A stretch of 17,885 bases of DNA from an uncultured Saprospiraceae bacterium. Lineage in GTDB: Bacteria > Bacteroidota > Bacteroidia > Chitinophagales > Saprospiraceae. The notes under the pieces are model-generated. The model saw nothing but the letters and a program-made list of their open reading frames with translations, was not told the origin of the DNA and searched no databases. A program made the position numbers and the translations under genes. Positions 1 through 6,900 of this stretch are shown one piece after another. The stretch is from contig CALIQO010000628.1 in NCBI GenBank assembly GCA_938044055.1, positions 1 to 17,885 of the forward strand. Reading direction: 5' to 3'. How positions within the stretch are numbered: the first letter of the stretch is position 1; every line of letters begins with the position of its first letter.

Positions 1-1
1 G

Positions 2-502
2 CTTGATTACATTAACAATTTCAATCGCTCCTTCGAAAAAACAATTTCACTAGTGTTTTTAGTTTTTCTTACTTGTATCAATGTTTCCGCCCAAGAAACT
101 TTCATCGATGCTACTATAGGAGATAAAACATTTAAAGTTTCTGGAGAGAAAAACTGTTTGTTTTTAGAATTTGCAAAAGATAACAACGGAATATACTGTG
201 TTGAAAATTTCGATGATATTGAAAACACTGATGGCTTTGTCTTTAGTATAAATGACAGTCTTAAGGAAGGGACTTACGATTTTACCAAAATACCAGAAGT
301 AGGAATGGTGAAATATGGCGTGTATTATTCTGAAGGAAAAAATAAATATATTTCATCAGATAAAGGAAATGGCAAGCTTACCTTGATTAAAATTGATGGA
401 GACTATGTAAGTGGCTCATTTGAATACATATGCCCTAATCCAGAAACCAAAGAAGATGTAAACGTAAAAGGAACATTCACTGTCAAAAAAATGAATTTTT
501 AG
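2..502 (+). CDS. Small secreted protein, partial at the left edge (DUF6252-like)
   Basis: I do not recognise a function. The reading frame is open to the left edge and ends at TAA 500-502. A hydrophobic stretch followed by VSAQ, near bases 53-95, looks like the core and cleavage site of a Sec signal peptide, so the protein is probably exported. The mature part is about 135 residues, rich in beta-type alternation, with a GTYDF motif and a closing GxF pattern. This resembles small Bacteroidota proteins of the DUF6252 type, by impression only. There is no ATG in frame inside the window. The GTG at 53 would give a signal peptide with no basic residue, so the true start more likely lies upstream of base 1. 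A hairpin at 552-603 follows the stop. It seems unrelated to the arginine operon downstream. Confidence 0.6.
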   Translation, partial: LDYINNFNRSFEKTISLVFLVFLTCINVSAQETFIDATIGDKTFKVSGEKNCLFLEFAKDNNGIYCVENFDDIENTDGFVFSINDSLKEGTYDFTKIPEVGMVKYGVYYSEGKNKYISSDKGNGKLTLIKIDGDYVSGSFEYICPNPETKEDVNVKGTFTVKKMNF

Positions 503-551
503 GAGTTGTTTAATGCAGTCCCTGGAATGGTAAAACTCTAGACTATAAATA

Positions 552-603
552 ATAAATGGCATCGTTAAATCTATTTATAAGATAGTAAAGCGATGTCATT
601 TAT
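552..603 (+). terminator. Hairpin downstream of the partial secreted-protein gene
   Basis: Bases 552-564 and 591-603 form a 13-pair stem (one G.U) around a loop that can fold into a smaller CTAT/ATAG hairpin. It lies 50 bases after the stop of the upstream gene. There is no clean T-run behind it, so it may be a weak or rho-assisted terminator or an RNA-stabilising element. Confidence 0.4.
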
Positions 604-1054
604 ATGTTTCAGTAAATTGAATCAAGAAAGTATGAAGTTCATTAGAAAAACTATTCTTCACTAGCTAAGAACTTATCCTACAATCTCTATTGGGTTTCCA
701 ATTCAATATACCTCTTAAAGTGCACAGATTCCTTAAAGTAGCAACAGAAGCATTAAGTTAATCCAATCAGGTTCTACCTTCTAATGCCTATTAATAATTA
801 TGTATTTAGGTACTGTTGTAGAGCTGTTCTCATATTATCGCTAATTATATATTCAATATCAGCTCAAATTTTCAAATAAAACATCATCTCTTTTTTCGCC
901 CCTAATCCTTCATATAATTTTGCACATAGGCCAGTATGCGCTATTATCTACTAATTAAGTGTTCTTTCTTTAAATTTTATTGTCGTTTCACTGTTGGTGA
1001 TATAAAGGCCATTCTTGTATAAACCAAAAAAGAATGATAGCTTTACATATAACA
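604..1054. other. Intergenic region, no gene seen
   Basis: About 450 AT-rich bases between the hairpin and the arginine leader. I see no open frame of useful length, no tRNA and no repeat. It must hold the promoter of the arginine operon. Positions 915-922 (TAATTTTG) match the Bacteroidota -7 consensus TAnnTTTG exactly, but no convincing TTG lies at the expected distance upstream. An alternative, TTGCAC at 920-925 with TATTAT at 942-947, looks like a conventional sigma-70 pair, though that arrangement is not the usual one in this phylum. Confidence 0.4.
915..922 (+). promoter_or_regulatory. Candidate -7 element of the arginine operon promoter
   Basis: TAATTTTG is a full match to the Bacteroidota housekeeping -7 element TAnnTTTG. 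It would start a transcript near 930 and leave about 125 bases before the leader ORF at 1055. The -33 TTG element is not evident, so this is a weak call. Confidence 0.25.
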
Positions 1055-1147
1055 ATGCGCACGCCAGCATCACATATCACATCTTGTAACAGCTCTTCTG
1101 CTACTGTAGCAGTAAGGAGTAGCAGGCGTTTCTTCAGGGCCGCGTAG
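1055..1147 (+). CDS. Putative arginine leader peptide (30 aa)
   Basis: A short ORF from ATG 1055 to TAG 1145-1147. Arg occurs at residues 2, 21, 24, 25 and 28, so four Arg codons (AGG, AGG, CGT, AGG) sit within the last ten residues, in the order RSSRRFFRAA. This is the pattern expected of an attenuator leader peptide, where scarcity of charged tRNA-Arg stalls the ribosome near the end of the ORF. It lies 126 bases before the first gene of a complete arginine operon. Just behind it are competing RNA pairings and a hairpin with a T-run. AGG is normally a slowly read codon, which would increase sensitivity. No homologue was checked. Chance occurrence of such a cluster is possible, but the placement makes it unlikely. 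Confidence 0.6.
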   Translation: MRTPASHITSCNSSSATVAVRSSRRFFRAA

Positions 1148-1200
1148 CCCTATCACTCTACATATAACCGTATGCGGTACGGCTATTATTTTTTAATAGC
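1098..1200 (+). promoter_or_regulatory. Candidate arginine-responsive transcription attenuator
   Basis: Three groups of pairings can be drawn by hand. A pause hairpin joins 1098-1104 (CTGCTAC) to 1119-1125 (GTAGCAG); the same GTAGCAG also occurs at 1106-1112. An antiterminator joins 1139-1146 to 1171-1178, eight pairs including two G.U. A terminator joins 1168-1172 to 1178-1182, extended by 1164-1166/1184-1186 and followed by six T (1189-1194). The antiterminator and terminator share bases 1171-1178, so they exclude each other. The antiterminator's left arm covers the leader ORF's last codons and stop. A ribosome stalled earlier at Arg codons would leave this arm free (read-through), while one that reaches the stop would cover it (termination). 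The mechanism is inferred. Confidence 0.5.
1164..1194 (+). terminator. Terminator hairpin of the arginine leader
   Basis: CCGTA (1168-1172) pairs with TACGG (1178-1182) around a five-base loop. After one mismatch, ATA/TAT (1164-1166/1184-1186) extends the stem. The run TATTTTTT follows directly. A second hairpin, GCTATTA/TAATAGC (1182-1188/1194-1200), holds the T-run in its loop and overlaps the descending arm, so it may help destabilise the terminator. Confidence 0.4.
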
Positions 1201-1273
1201 TACACCCCGACGAGATCTGGACTCGGATCATCGCCTATCCCACTATTTTAATTTATACAATACACTTAAGATC

Positions 1274-1849
1274 ATGTCGATCATCATAAGAAAAAGTCAA
1301 TCTTCCGATATAGTCTATGCGCTGAACTTGTCAGCATTATATAAAGCATCCGCCGCTAGACGTAAGACAGGAATTGCTACACGCTCTGCAGAGTATATAT
1401 GCTCTAAGATAGAAAAGGGCGATGCCATCATTGCTTTAGAAAACGATCAACTCGCAGGGTTCTGTTACATTGAAACATTTACAGAAGGAAGCTATGTTTC
1501 TAACAGTGGCCTGATTGTAGACATCCCATTCCAAGGGCTCGGACTGGCCAGTAAAATTAAAAAGGCTGTTCTCAACCTTGCAAGAGAAAAATATCCCGAA
1601 GCACAAGTCTTCGGAATAACAACCAGTCCCATCGTTATGAATATCAATTTCCGACTAGGGTACAAACCTGTTCCCTTCCATCAGTTGACAGATGACGAAG
1701 AGTTCTGGAACGGTTGCAAGACATGTGTCAACTATGATGTACTCACACGCAACCGAAAAGAACTGTGCCTCTGTACAGGAATGATTGCCCCATCTGGAAA
1801 TGAATTACAATCCATCAAAAAAAATGAAAATGAAAACAAAGAAAAATAA
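1274..1849 (+). CDS. GNAT-family N-acetyltransferase, probable N-acetylglutamate synthase
   Basis: A 191-residue single-domain GNAT protein. The acetyl-CoA loop is visible as QGLGLA (residues 87-92). The opening MSIIIRK is the usual beta-1 strand, and TGIATRS at 32-38 and NSGLIVD at 77-83 match the acetyltransferase that precedes argG in Bacteroidota arginine clusters. It would supply N-acetylglutamate from glutamate and acetyl-CoA, the first step of the pathway. No argA-type or argJ gene is present, so this role fits. Four cysteines near the C-terminus (C148, C151, C165, C167; CxxC and CxC) look like a metal or redox site. The frame is open upstream to 1172, but that part overlaps the attenuator and does not look like GNAT sequence, so I start at ATG 1274. 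The 3' end overlaps argG by 26 bases through an A-rich tail. Confidence 0.8.
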   Translation: MSIIIRKSQSSDIVYALNLSALYKASAARRKTGIATRSAEYICSKIEKGDAIIALENDQLAGFCYIETFTEGSYVSNSGLIVDIPFQGLGLASKIKKAVLNLAREKYPEAQVFGITTSPIVMNINFRLGYKPVPFHQLTDDEEFWNGCKTCVNYDVLTRNRKELCLCTGMIAPSGNELQSIKKNENENKEK

Positions 1850-3038
1850 AGTCGTACTTGCCTATAGTGGCGGGCTAGACACTTCCTTCTGTGTAACATA
1901 CCTGACAACAGAAAAAGACATGGAAGTCCACGCTGTAGTGGCTAACAATGGTGGATTCTCTAGGGAGGAAATAACAGCCATGGAAGAACGCGCTTACTTT
2001 CTCGGAGCAAGTAGCTTTCTAGAAATCGACATCACACAACGGTACATCGATGACTGCATCAAGTATATGATCTATGGCAACATAAAAAGAAACGGCACCT
2101 ATCCATTATCTGTCAGTAGCGAGCGTATGTTTCAGGCACTTGCTATAGTCGATCATGCTCAATCTATAGAAGCAGATGCCATCGCTCACGGATCTACTGG
2201 AGCAGGAAACGATCAAGTGCGTTTCGATCTCGTCTTCAAGACGTATGCTCCCCATATGGAAATCATCACACCTATCCGGGACATGAAATTATCTCGTCAA
2301 TATGAAATTGACTACCTTAAAAAAGCTGGTCTGGAATGGAACAGCGAAAAATCAATATACTCCATTAACCAAGGATTGTGGGGAACCAGTATCGGTGGAA
2401 AAGAAACCCTTACTTCTGAACTCCCTCTCCCCGACGCTGCATATCCACACCAGCTAGAAAAAGAAAACCCCTTAGAACTAAGCATAACTTTCGATCATGG
2501 AATACCTGTTGCTCTGAATGGCAATGAATACGACCAATTAGAAAACCTGATTCAGGACTTAAACCTTCTAGGTTATCAATATGCCATCGGTAGAGACATA
2601 CATGTAGGAGACACCATCATCGGAATTAAGGGGCGGGTTGCTTTTGAAGCGCCCGCTGCTTTATTGTTAATCGATGCACACACTTTGCTTGAAAAACATG
2701 TTCTTACTAAACATCAGATATACTGGAAGACGCAAGTGGGCAACTGGTATGGCATGATGCTGCATGAAGGAAACTATCTAGAACCTACCATGCGCTGGAT
2801 GGAAACTCTACTTAATGAAAGTCAGAAGCACGTAAGCGGAGATGTCATGCTTACTCTACATCCTTATCGGTATACCCTCAATGGAATTTCTTCTGCACAT
2901 GATCTTATGAAAGCTAAGTCTGGCATCTACGGAGAAGAAAATTCTGCATGGACTTCTGATGAAGCTAAAGGGTTTATTCAACTCCTTTCTATCTCCAATC
3001 AGAATTATTACTCCATCCACAAAGAAGAGCTAGCATGA
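1824..3038 (+). CDS. argG: Argininosuccinate synthase
   Basis: It joins citrulline and aspartate with ATP to give argininosuccinate, AMP and PPi, the penultimate step of arginine synthesis in the cytosol. The ATP-pyrophosphatase motif AYSGGLDTS lies at residues 13-21. The citrulline/aspartate-binding motif appears as GSTGAGNDQVRF (133-144), where many homologues have GCTGKGNDQVRF. At 404 residues it has the normal family length. Start: ATG 1824, with ATG 1830 as an alternative two codons later; the frame is open back to 1785, but that extra sequence overlaps the upstream gene and is not family-like. The start lies inside the preceding acetyltransferase gene, suggesting coupled translation. 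The stop overlaps the argC start by four bases. Confidence 0.95.
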   Translation: MKMKTKKNKVVLAYSGGLDTSFCVTYLTTEKDMEVHAVVANNGGFSREEITAMEERAYFLGASSFLEIDITQRYIDDCIKYMIYGNIKRNGTYPLSVSSERMFQALAIVDHAQSIEADAIAHGSTGAGNDQVRFDLVFKTYAPHMEIITPIRDMKLSRQYEIDYLKKAGLEWNSEKSIYSINQGLWGTSIGGKETLTSELPLPDAAYPHQLEKENPLELSITFDHGIPVALNGNEYDQLENLIQDLNLLGYQYAIGRDIHVGDTIIGIKGRVAFEAPAALLLIDAHTLLEKHVLTKHQIYWKTQVGNWYGMMLHEGNYLEPTMRWMETLLNESQKHVSGDVMLTLHPYRYTLNGISSAHDLMKAKSGIYGEENSAWTSDEAKGFIQLLSISNQNYYSIHKEELA

Positions 3039-4006
3039 ATCATATAAATAAAAAATCTGTCGGAATTATAGGAGGTGGAGGCTACACTGCCGGTGAACTT
3101 ATCCGCTTACTCGTACACCATCCAGAGGTGGACATAAAATACATCTATAGCCAGAGTCAAGCAGGCAAGCATGTATATGAAGTTCACTCAGACATGCTTA
3201 CTCACCCTCACTTGACTTTCTCTCATGAACCCTCAGATGCAGATGTTGTATTTTTATGTCAAGGACATGGTAAGGCTAAGGCCTTTTTAGAAAAATTTTC
3301 TTTTTCAGAAGAAACGATCATTATCGACTTAGGCAATGACCATCGTATAGAAAACAAGGAATGGATATACGGTCTTCCAGAACTTCAGAAAGATGCCATA
3401 AAGAATGCCACACGGATTGCTAATTGTGGATGTTTCGCAACTGCCATTCAGCTTGCTTGTCTTCCCCTTGCGGCAAATGGAATGCTCACCTCAGACATAC
3501 ATGTAAGTGCCATAACCGGCTCTACTGGTGCAGGACAGAATCCATCCCCTACTACACATTTCTCATGGAGAAATAATAATGTATCCATCTACAAAGCTTT
3601 TTCTCATCAGCATGAAGCAGAGGTATATCAATCTATCCATGTGTTGCAAAAAAATTATTCAGGAAAGATCTGGTTTCTTCCACACCGTGGAAATTTTTCT
3701 AGAGGAATCCTTGCAAGCATATACACACCATTTAGTGGAAGTCAAGAAGATGCTTATGCCTTATATAATTCTTTCTATGAGGAACACCCATTTGCGCAAG
3801 CGACTCAATCAGTCATCAACTTAAAACAAGTGGTCAATACCAATCATTGCTTCTTACGTCCCACAGTATCCGATGGCATGATTCTCATAGAATCTATCCT
3901 AGATAATTTACTAAAAGGAGCTTCTGGTCAAGCGGTGCAAAACATGAACCTTGCACTGGGCTATCCTGAAGAGACTGGACTATTACTTAAATCTATAGCA
4001 TACTAA
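3035..4006 (+). CDS. argC: N-acetyl-gamma-glutamyl-phosphate reductase
   Basis: It reduces N-acetylglutamyl phosphate with NADPH to the semialdehyde, third step of the pathway. A glycine-rich Rossmann motif GIIGGGGYTAG lies at residues 10-20. The catalytic cysteine is C133 in ANCGCFAT, where the usual motif is NPGCYPT: proline is replaced by C131. The conserved histidine motif near 217 reads LPHRGNFSRG, resembling PHLxPxxRG. Length is 323 residues, typical for the short ArgC form. ATG overlaps the argG stop (ATGA). Only four bases separate it from argD. The motif changes appear to be a clade variant rather than decay, since the rest of the protein is intact. Confidence 0.93.
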   Translation: MNHINKKSVGIIGGGGYTAGELIRLLVHHPEVDIKYIYSQSQAGKHVYEVHSDMLTHPHLTFSHEPSDADVVFLCQGHGKAKAFLEKFSFSEETIIIDLGNDHRIENKEWIYGLPELQKDAIKNATRIANCGCFATAIQLACLPLAANGMLTSDIHVSAITGSTGAGQNPSPTTHFSWRNNNVSIYKAFSHQHEAEVYQSIHVLQKNYSGKIWFLPHRGNFSRGILASIYTPFSGSQEDAYALYNSFYEEHPFAQATQSVINLKQVVNTNHCFLRPTVSDGMILIESILDNLLKGASGQAVQNMNLALGYPEETGLLLKSIAY

Positions 4007-4010
4007 TCTT

Positions 4011-5168
4011 ATGAAAAATTTATTGCCTGTATATCCTGTTTTTCAGATCGAACCTGTCCGTGGGGATGGATGCTACATTTATGACAAAGATGATAATCGA
4101 TACTTAGATTTTTATGGCGGTCATGCTGTAATTTCAATCGGACATAGTCATCCTGTCATGAAGAAAAGATTAAAAGCTCAGATCGATGAACTGATGTTTT
4201 ATTCTAATTCTATTGTTAATTCTAAACAACAAGAAGTAGCAGAAAAAATTATTTCTCTTTCTGGAATATCGGAGGATTATAAATTCTTCATGGTTAACTC
4301 CGGTGCTGAAGCAAATGAAAATGCTGTAAAGCTCGCTTCCATGGCCAATGGTAAAAATACATTCGTTGTACTGGAAAATGGGTTTCATGGAAGGACCGCA
4401 GCAGCCTTGAGTCTGACAGATAAAATGAAACACCGCACGGCTTTCAACACAGATTTTAAGGTAATCAAGGTTGCCATCAACGACACCGAAGCGCTGGATC
4501 ATGTTATGGAAAACGAATCCGTATGTGCTGTAATAACTGAAGCCATACAAGGGATAGGCGGCATCTATTCTTGTAACAAGTCATTCTTACAGGCCATCAG
4601 AAAACATTGCGATGAAAAGCAATCAATATGGATTGCAGATGAAGTACAGTGTGGATTCGGAAGGTCTGGAAAGTTCTGGGCTTTCCAGCATGCAGATGTA
4701 GAACCCGATATCATCACGATGGCTAAAGGAATGGGAAATGGATTTCCTGTCGGCGGACTTATGATTAAAGAAAATGTACTCCCTATAGAATACGGAATGG
4801 CTGGCACAACATTCGGAGGAAATCACCTAGCTTGCGAGGCTGTTCTATCTGTTCTAGAAGTACTGGAATCAGAGAATCTAATCCAGCGTGCTGCAGAAGC
4901 TGGAGAATGGATTAAGCAAGAACTCGTGCAGATGATGGGGGTAAAAGAAGTCAGAGGCAAGGGCCTGATGATCGGCATCGAAATGAAATTTCCCATTGCT
5001 GAACTAAGAAAAAAAATGGTCGTAGAAGAAAAAATATTTACAGGATCTTCCTCACAGAAAAACACCTTGCGATTGCTGCCCCCGCTTAATATTCCAGATG
5101 ATGCCATCCATTACTTTCTCCACACGTTACAGAAAAGTATCGGCGCTCATATTAATGTAACTATATAA
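4011..5168 (+). CDS. argD: Acetylornithine aminotransferase
   Basis: A class III PLP-dependent aminotransferase of 385 residues, transferring an amino group from glutamate to N-acetylglutamate semialdehyde to give N-acetylornithine. Visible motifs are NSGAEANE (96-103, phosphate binding), GFHGRT (124-129), IADEVQCGFGR (208-218, with D210 contacting the PLP ring nitrogen) and the Schiff-base lysine K239 in MAKGMGNG. Membership of the arginine operon favours ArgD over other class III aminotransferases. It may act on succinylated substrate instead if the pathway is the succinyl variant. The gene follows argC by four bases and precedes the carbamoyltransferase by eleven. Confidence 0.92.
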   Translation: MKNLLPVYPVFQIEPVRGDGCYIYDKDDNRYLDFYGGHAVISIGHSHPVMKKRLKAQIDELMFYSNSIVNSKQQEVAEKIISLSGISEDYKFFMVNSGAEANENAVKLASMANGKNTFVVLENGFHGRTAAALSLTDKMKHRTAFNTDFKVIKVAINDTEALDHVMENESVCAVITEAIQGIGGIYSCNKSFLQAIRKHCDEKQSIWIADEVQCGFGRSGKFWAFQHADVEPDIITMAKGMGNGFPVGGLMIKENVLPIEYGMAGTTFGGNHLACEAVLSVLEVLESENLIQRAAEAGEWIKQELVQMMGVKEVRGKGLMIGIEMKFPIAELRKKMVVEEKIFTGSSSQKNTLRLLPPLNIPDDAIHYFLHTLQKSIGAHINVTI

Positions 5169-5179
5169 TCAATCTCACT

Positions 5180-6127
5180 ATGAAAAATCACTATTACTCT
5201 TTCAATAGCATATACGATCCCAGTTCTCTTATACGTCGAGGATTAGAAATGAAACAGAAAAAAGTAATTTCTGAGATCGGTAAAAATAAAACCATAGGAT
5301 TGGTTTTTCTCAACCCCAGTCTCAGAACTAGAATGAGTACTCATGAAGCTGCGAATCGATTATCCCTGCATGTCATAACCTTCAATGGTCAAGATGCATG
5401 GTCGTGGGAAATGGAAGAAGGAGCCATCATGAATGTCAATAAAACAGAACATATAAAAGACGCTGCACGTGTCATATCTTCTTACGTGGACATCATAGGG
5501 ATCCGTTGTTTCGCAGGACTAAAAGACATAGAGGAAGATCGAAATGACACAGTGATTAAAAAATTTATGTCATACAGTTCAGTTCCTGTAATCAATCTAG
5601 AATCTGCAGCACTCCATCCTTGCCAGTCACTTGCTGACATGATCACAATGCGAGAAATCTATGGAGAAAAAAAATTGAAGGTTGCGCTTACATGGGCACC
5701 TCACCCAAAAGCTCTCCCACAGGCAGTTGCTCAATCTTTTTCTCAGTGGGCTATAGGTATGGGTCACGATGTAGTCATCGCACATCCAGAAGGATATGAT
5801 CTCGATACTTCTTTCACTACAGGTGCAAAAATTACACACGACCAGGAAGAAGCTATCCGAGGCGTGGATATTGTCTATGCTAAAAGCTGGACCAGCGAAA
5901 TCGATTACGGAAAAGCCACAACAGCATACAACAACTGGACACTAAATGATCAGAAGATGGAACTTTCTGATGGAGGCCGATTCATGCATTGTCTTCCAAT
6001 CAGAAGAAATGTAGTTGCCACTGATGAAGTGCTTGATAGTTATCAGAGCTTAATATATACACAAGCAGAAAATCGGTTGTACGCCGCTCAAGCCATCATA
6101 GAAAAAATACTAAAATCAGAACAATGA
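5180..6127 (+). CDS. argF': N-acyl-L-ornithine carbamoyltransferase (acetyl or succinyl)
   Basis: It transfers the carbamoyl group to N-acylornithine, giving N-acylcitrulline, so deacylation comes after this step. The carbamoyl-phosphate site reads SLRTR (47-51). HPCQ lies near residue 147 and HCLPIRRN near 270. WAPHPKALPQAV near 178-189 closely matches the Bacteroides fragilis succinylornithine enzyme rather than ordinary ornithine carbamoyltransferase. Length is 315 residues. By motif alignment from memory, T89 (in NVNKTEH) sits where the B. fragilis enzyme has Pro90 and the Xanthomonas acetylornithine enzyme has Glu92, so substrate choice cannot be read off directly. The gene overlaps argB by four bases (ATGA). 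Confidence 0.88.
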   Translation: MKNHYYSFNSIYDPSSLIRRGLEMKQKKVISEIGKNKTIGLVFLNPSLRTRMSTHEAANRLSLHVITFNGQDAWSWEMEEGAIMNVNKTEHIKDAARVISSYVDIIGIRCFAGLKDIEEDRNDTVIKKFMSYSSVPVINLESAALHPCQSLADMITMREIYGEKKLKVALTWAPHPKALPQAVAQSFSQWAIGMGHDVVIAHPEGYDLDTSFTTGAKITHDQEEAIRGVDIVYAKSWTSEIDYGKATTAYNNWTLNDQKMELSDGGRFMHCLPIRRNVVATDEVLDSYQSLIYTQAENRLYAAQAIIEKILKSEQ

Positions 6128-6900
6128 TGAAGCAGTGTACGCTAGTTAAAATCGGTGGCCAGGTCATCGATAATTCAGATAAATTGAAAACATGCTTAGA
6201 TGCATTTTCTTCAATACCCGGGAAGAAAATCCTTATCCATGGAGGAGGGAAGTCTGGAAGTGACATGCTTAAAAAATTAGGAATCGAAGTCAAGTATATA
6301 GACGGAAGAAGAATTACAAACAAGAAAACACTAGAGGTCGTTACACAGGTTTACGCTGGCTCTGTCAATAAGAAAATTGTTGCTCAACTACAGGCTCGAA
6401 ATATATCTGCTCTAGGATTGTCAGGTTGTGACCTCAATATAATTCAAGCTGAAAAGCGGCCTTCTCTCCCTATGGATTACGGCTATGCGGGAGACATTAA
6501 AAAGGTACATACTGATAAGTTGGAATGGTTGCTTTCTCATCAAGTATGTCCAGTTATTAATCCTATTACCCACAATGGAGAAGGACAACTCTTGAATACC
6601 AATGCCGATACAATTGCCGCTGAAGTTGCCATTTCTCTGTCTTCCATATTCAGTATAAACTTGCACTACTGTTTCGAGATGCCCGGAGTTATGATGGATA
6701 TCAACAATCCTCATTCTCTACTGAATCAACTCACACAGAATCAGTACACTGAATATCAAGAGTCAGGCATTATTGCAGCAGGAATGATTCCTAAATTATC
6801 TAATGGGTTCAGAGCAGTAAGTGCTGGCAACACCCATGTAACCATAGGTTCACTCAATCATTTTATTTCTGGTGATCCACATACAATACTACGTCCATGA
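6124..6900 (+). CDS. argB: Acetylglutamate kinase
   Basis: It phosphorylates N-acetylglutamate with ATP, second step of the pathway. It is an amino-acid-kinase fold protein of 258 residues. Visible landmarks are K9 in LVKIGG (the lysine matching E. coli K8), HGGG (39-42), DGRRIT (60-65), LNTNADTIAAEVA (157-169) and K224 in AAGMIPK, which in the family contacts ATP phosphates. The length fits the short E. coli-like form without the N-terminal helix of arginine-inhibited hexameric enzymes. This suggests that end-product control acts elsewhere, possibly at the attenuator; that is inference. Two in-frame ATGs (6124 and 6127) are adjacent; the first overlaps the previous stop. Confidence 0.92.
   Translation: MMKQCTLVKIGGQVIDNSDKLKTCLDAFSSIPGKKILIHGGGKSGSDMLKKLGIEVKYIDGRRITNKKTLEVVTQVYAGSVNKKIVAQLQARNISALGLSGCDLNIIQAEKRPSLPMDYGYAGDIKKVHTDKLEWLLSHQVCPVINPITHNGEGQLLNTNADTIAAEVAISLSSIFSINLHYCFEMPGVMMDINNPHSLLNQLTQNQYTEYQESGIIAAGMIPKLSNGFRAVSAGNTHVTIGSLNHFISGDPHTILRP

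Noticed and set aside
1182-1200. Hairpin GCTATTA/TAATAGC as an intrinsic terminator
   Set aside because: The T-run is in the loop rather than after the stem, so it cannot act as a standard terminator; the overlapping stem just upstream fits better.
1172-1273. In-frame N-terminal extension of the acetyltransferase (34 codons from ATG 1172)
   Set aside because: It starts inside the putative attenuator terminator stem, has no GNAT-like sequence, and the family opening (MSIIIRK) follows ATG 1274.
1785-1823. Upstream in-frame ATG for argG
   Set aside because: It would add 13 residues lying wholly inside the acetyltransferase coding sequence with no family similarity; ATG 1824 or 1830 gives the normal ArgG opening.
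4170-4550. A 126-codon minus-strand ORF opposite argD
   Set aside because: It lies entirely opposite a well-conserved gene, is rich in unusual aromatic and cysteine runs, and shows no recognisable motif; a shadow frame.
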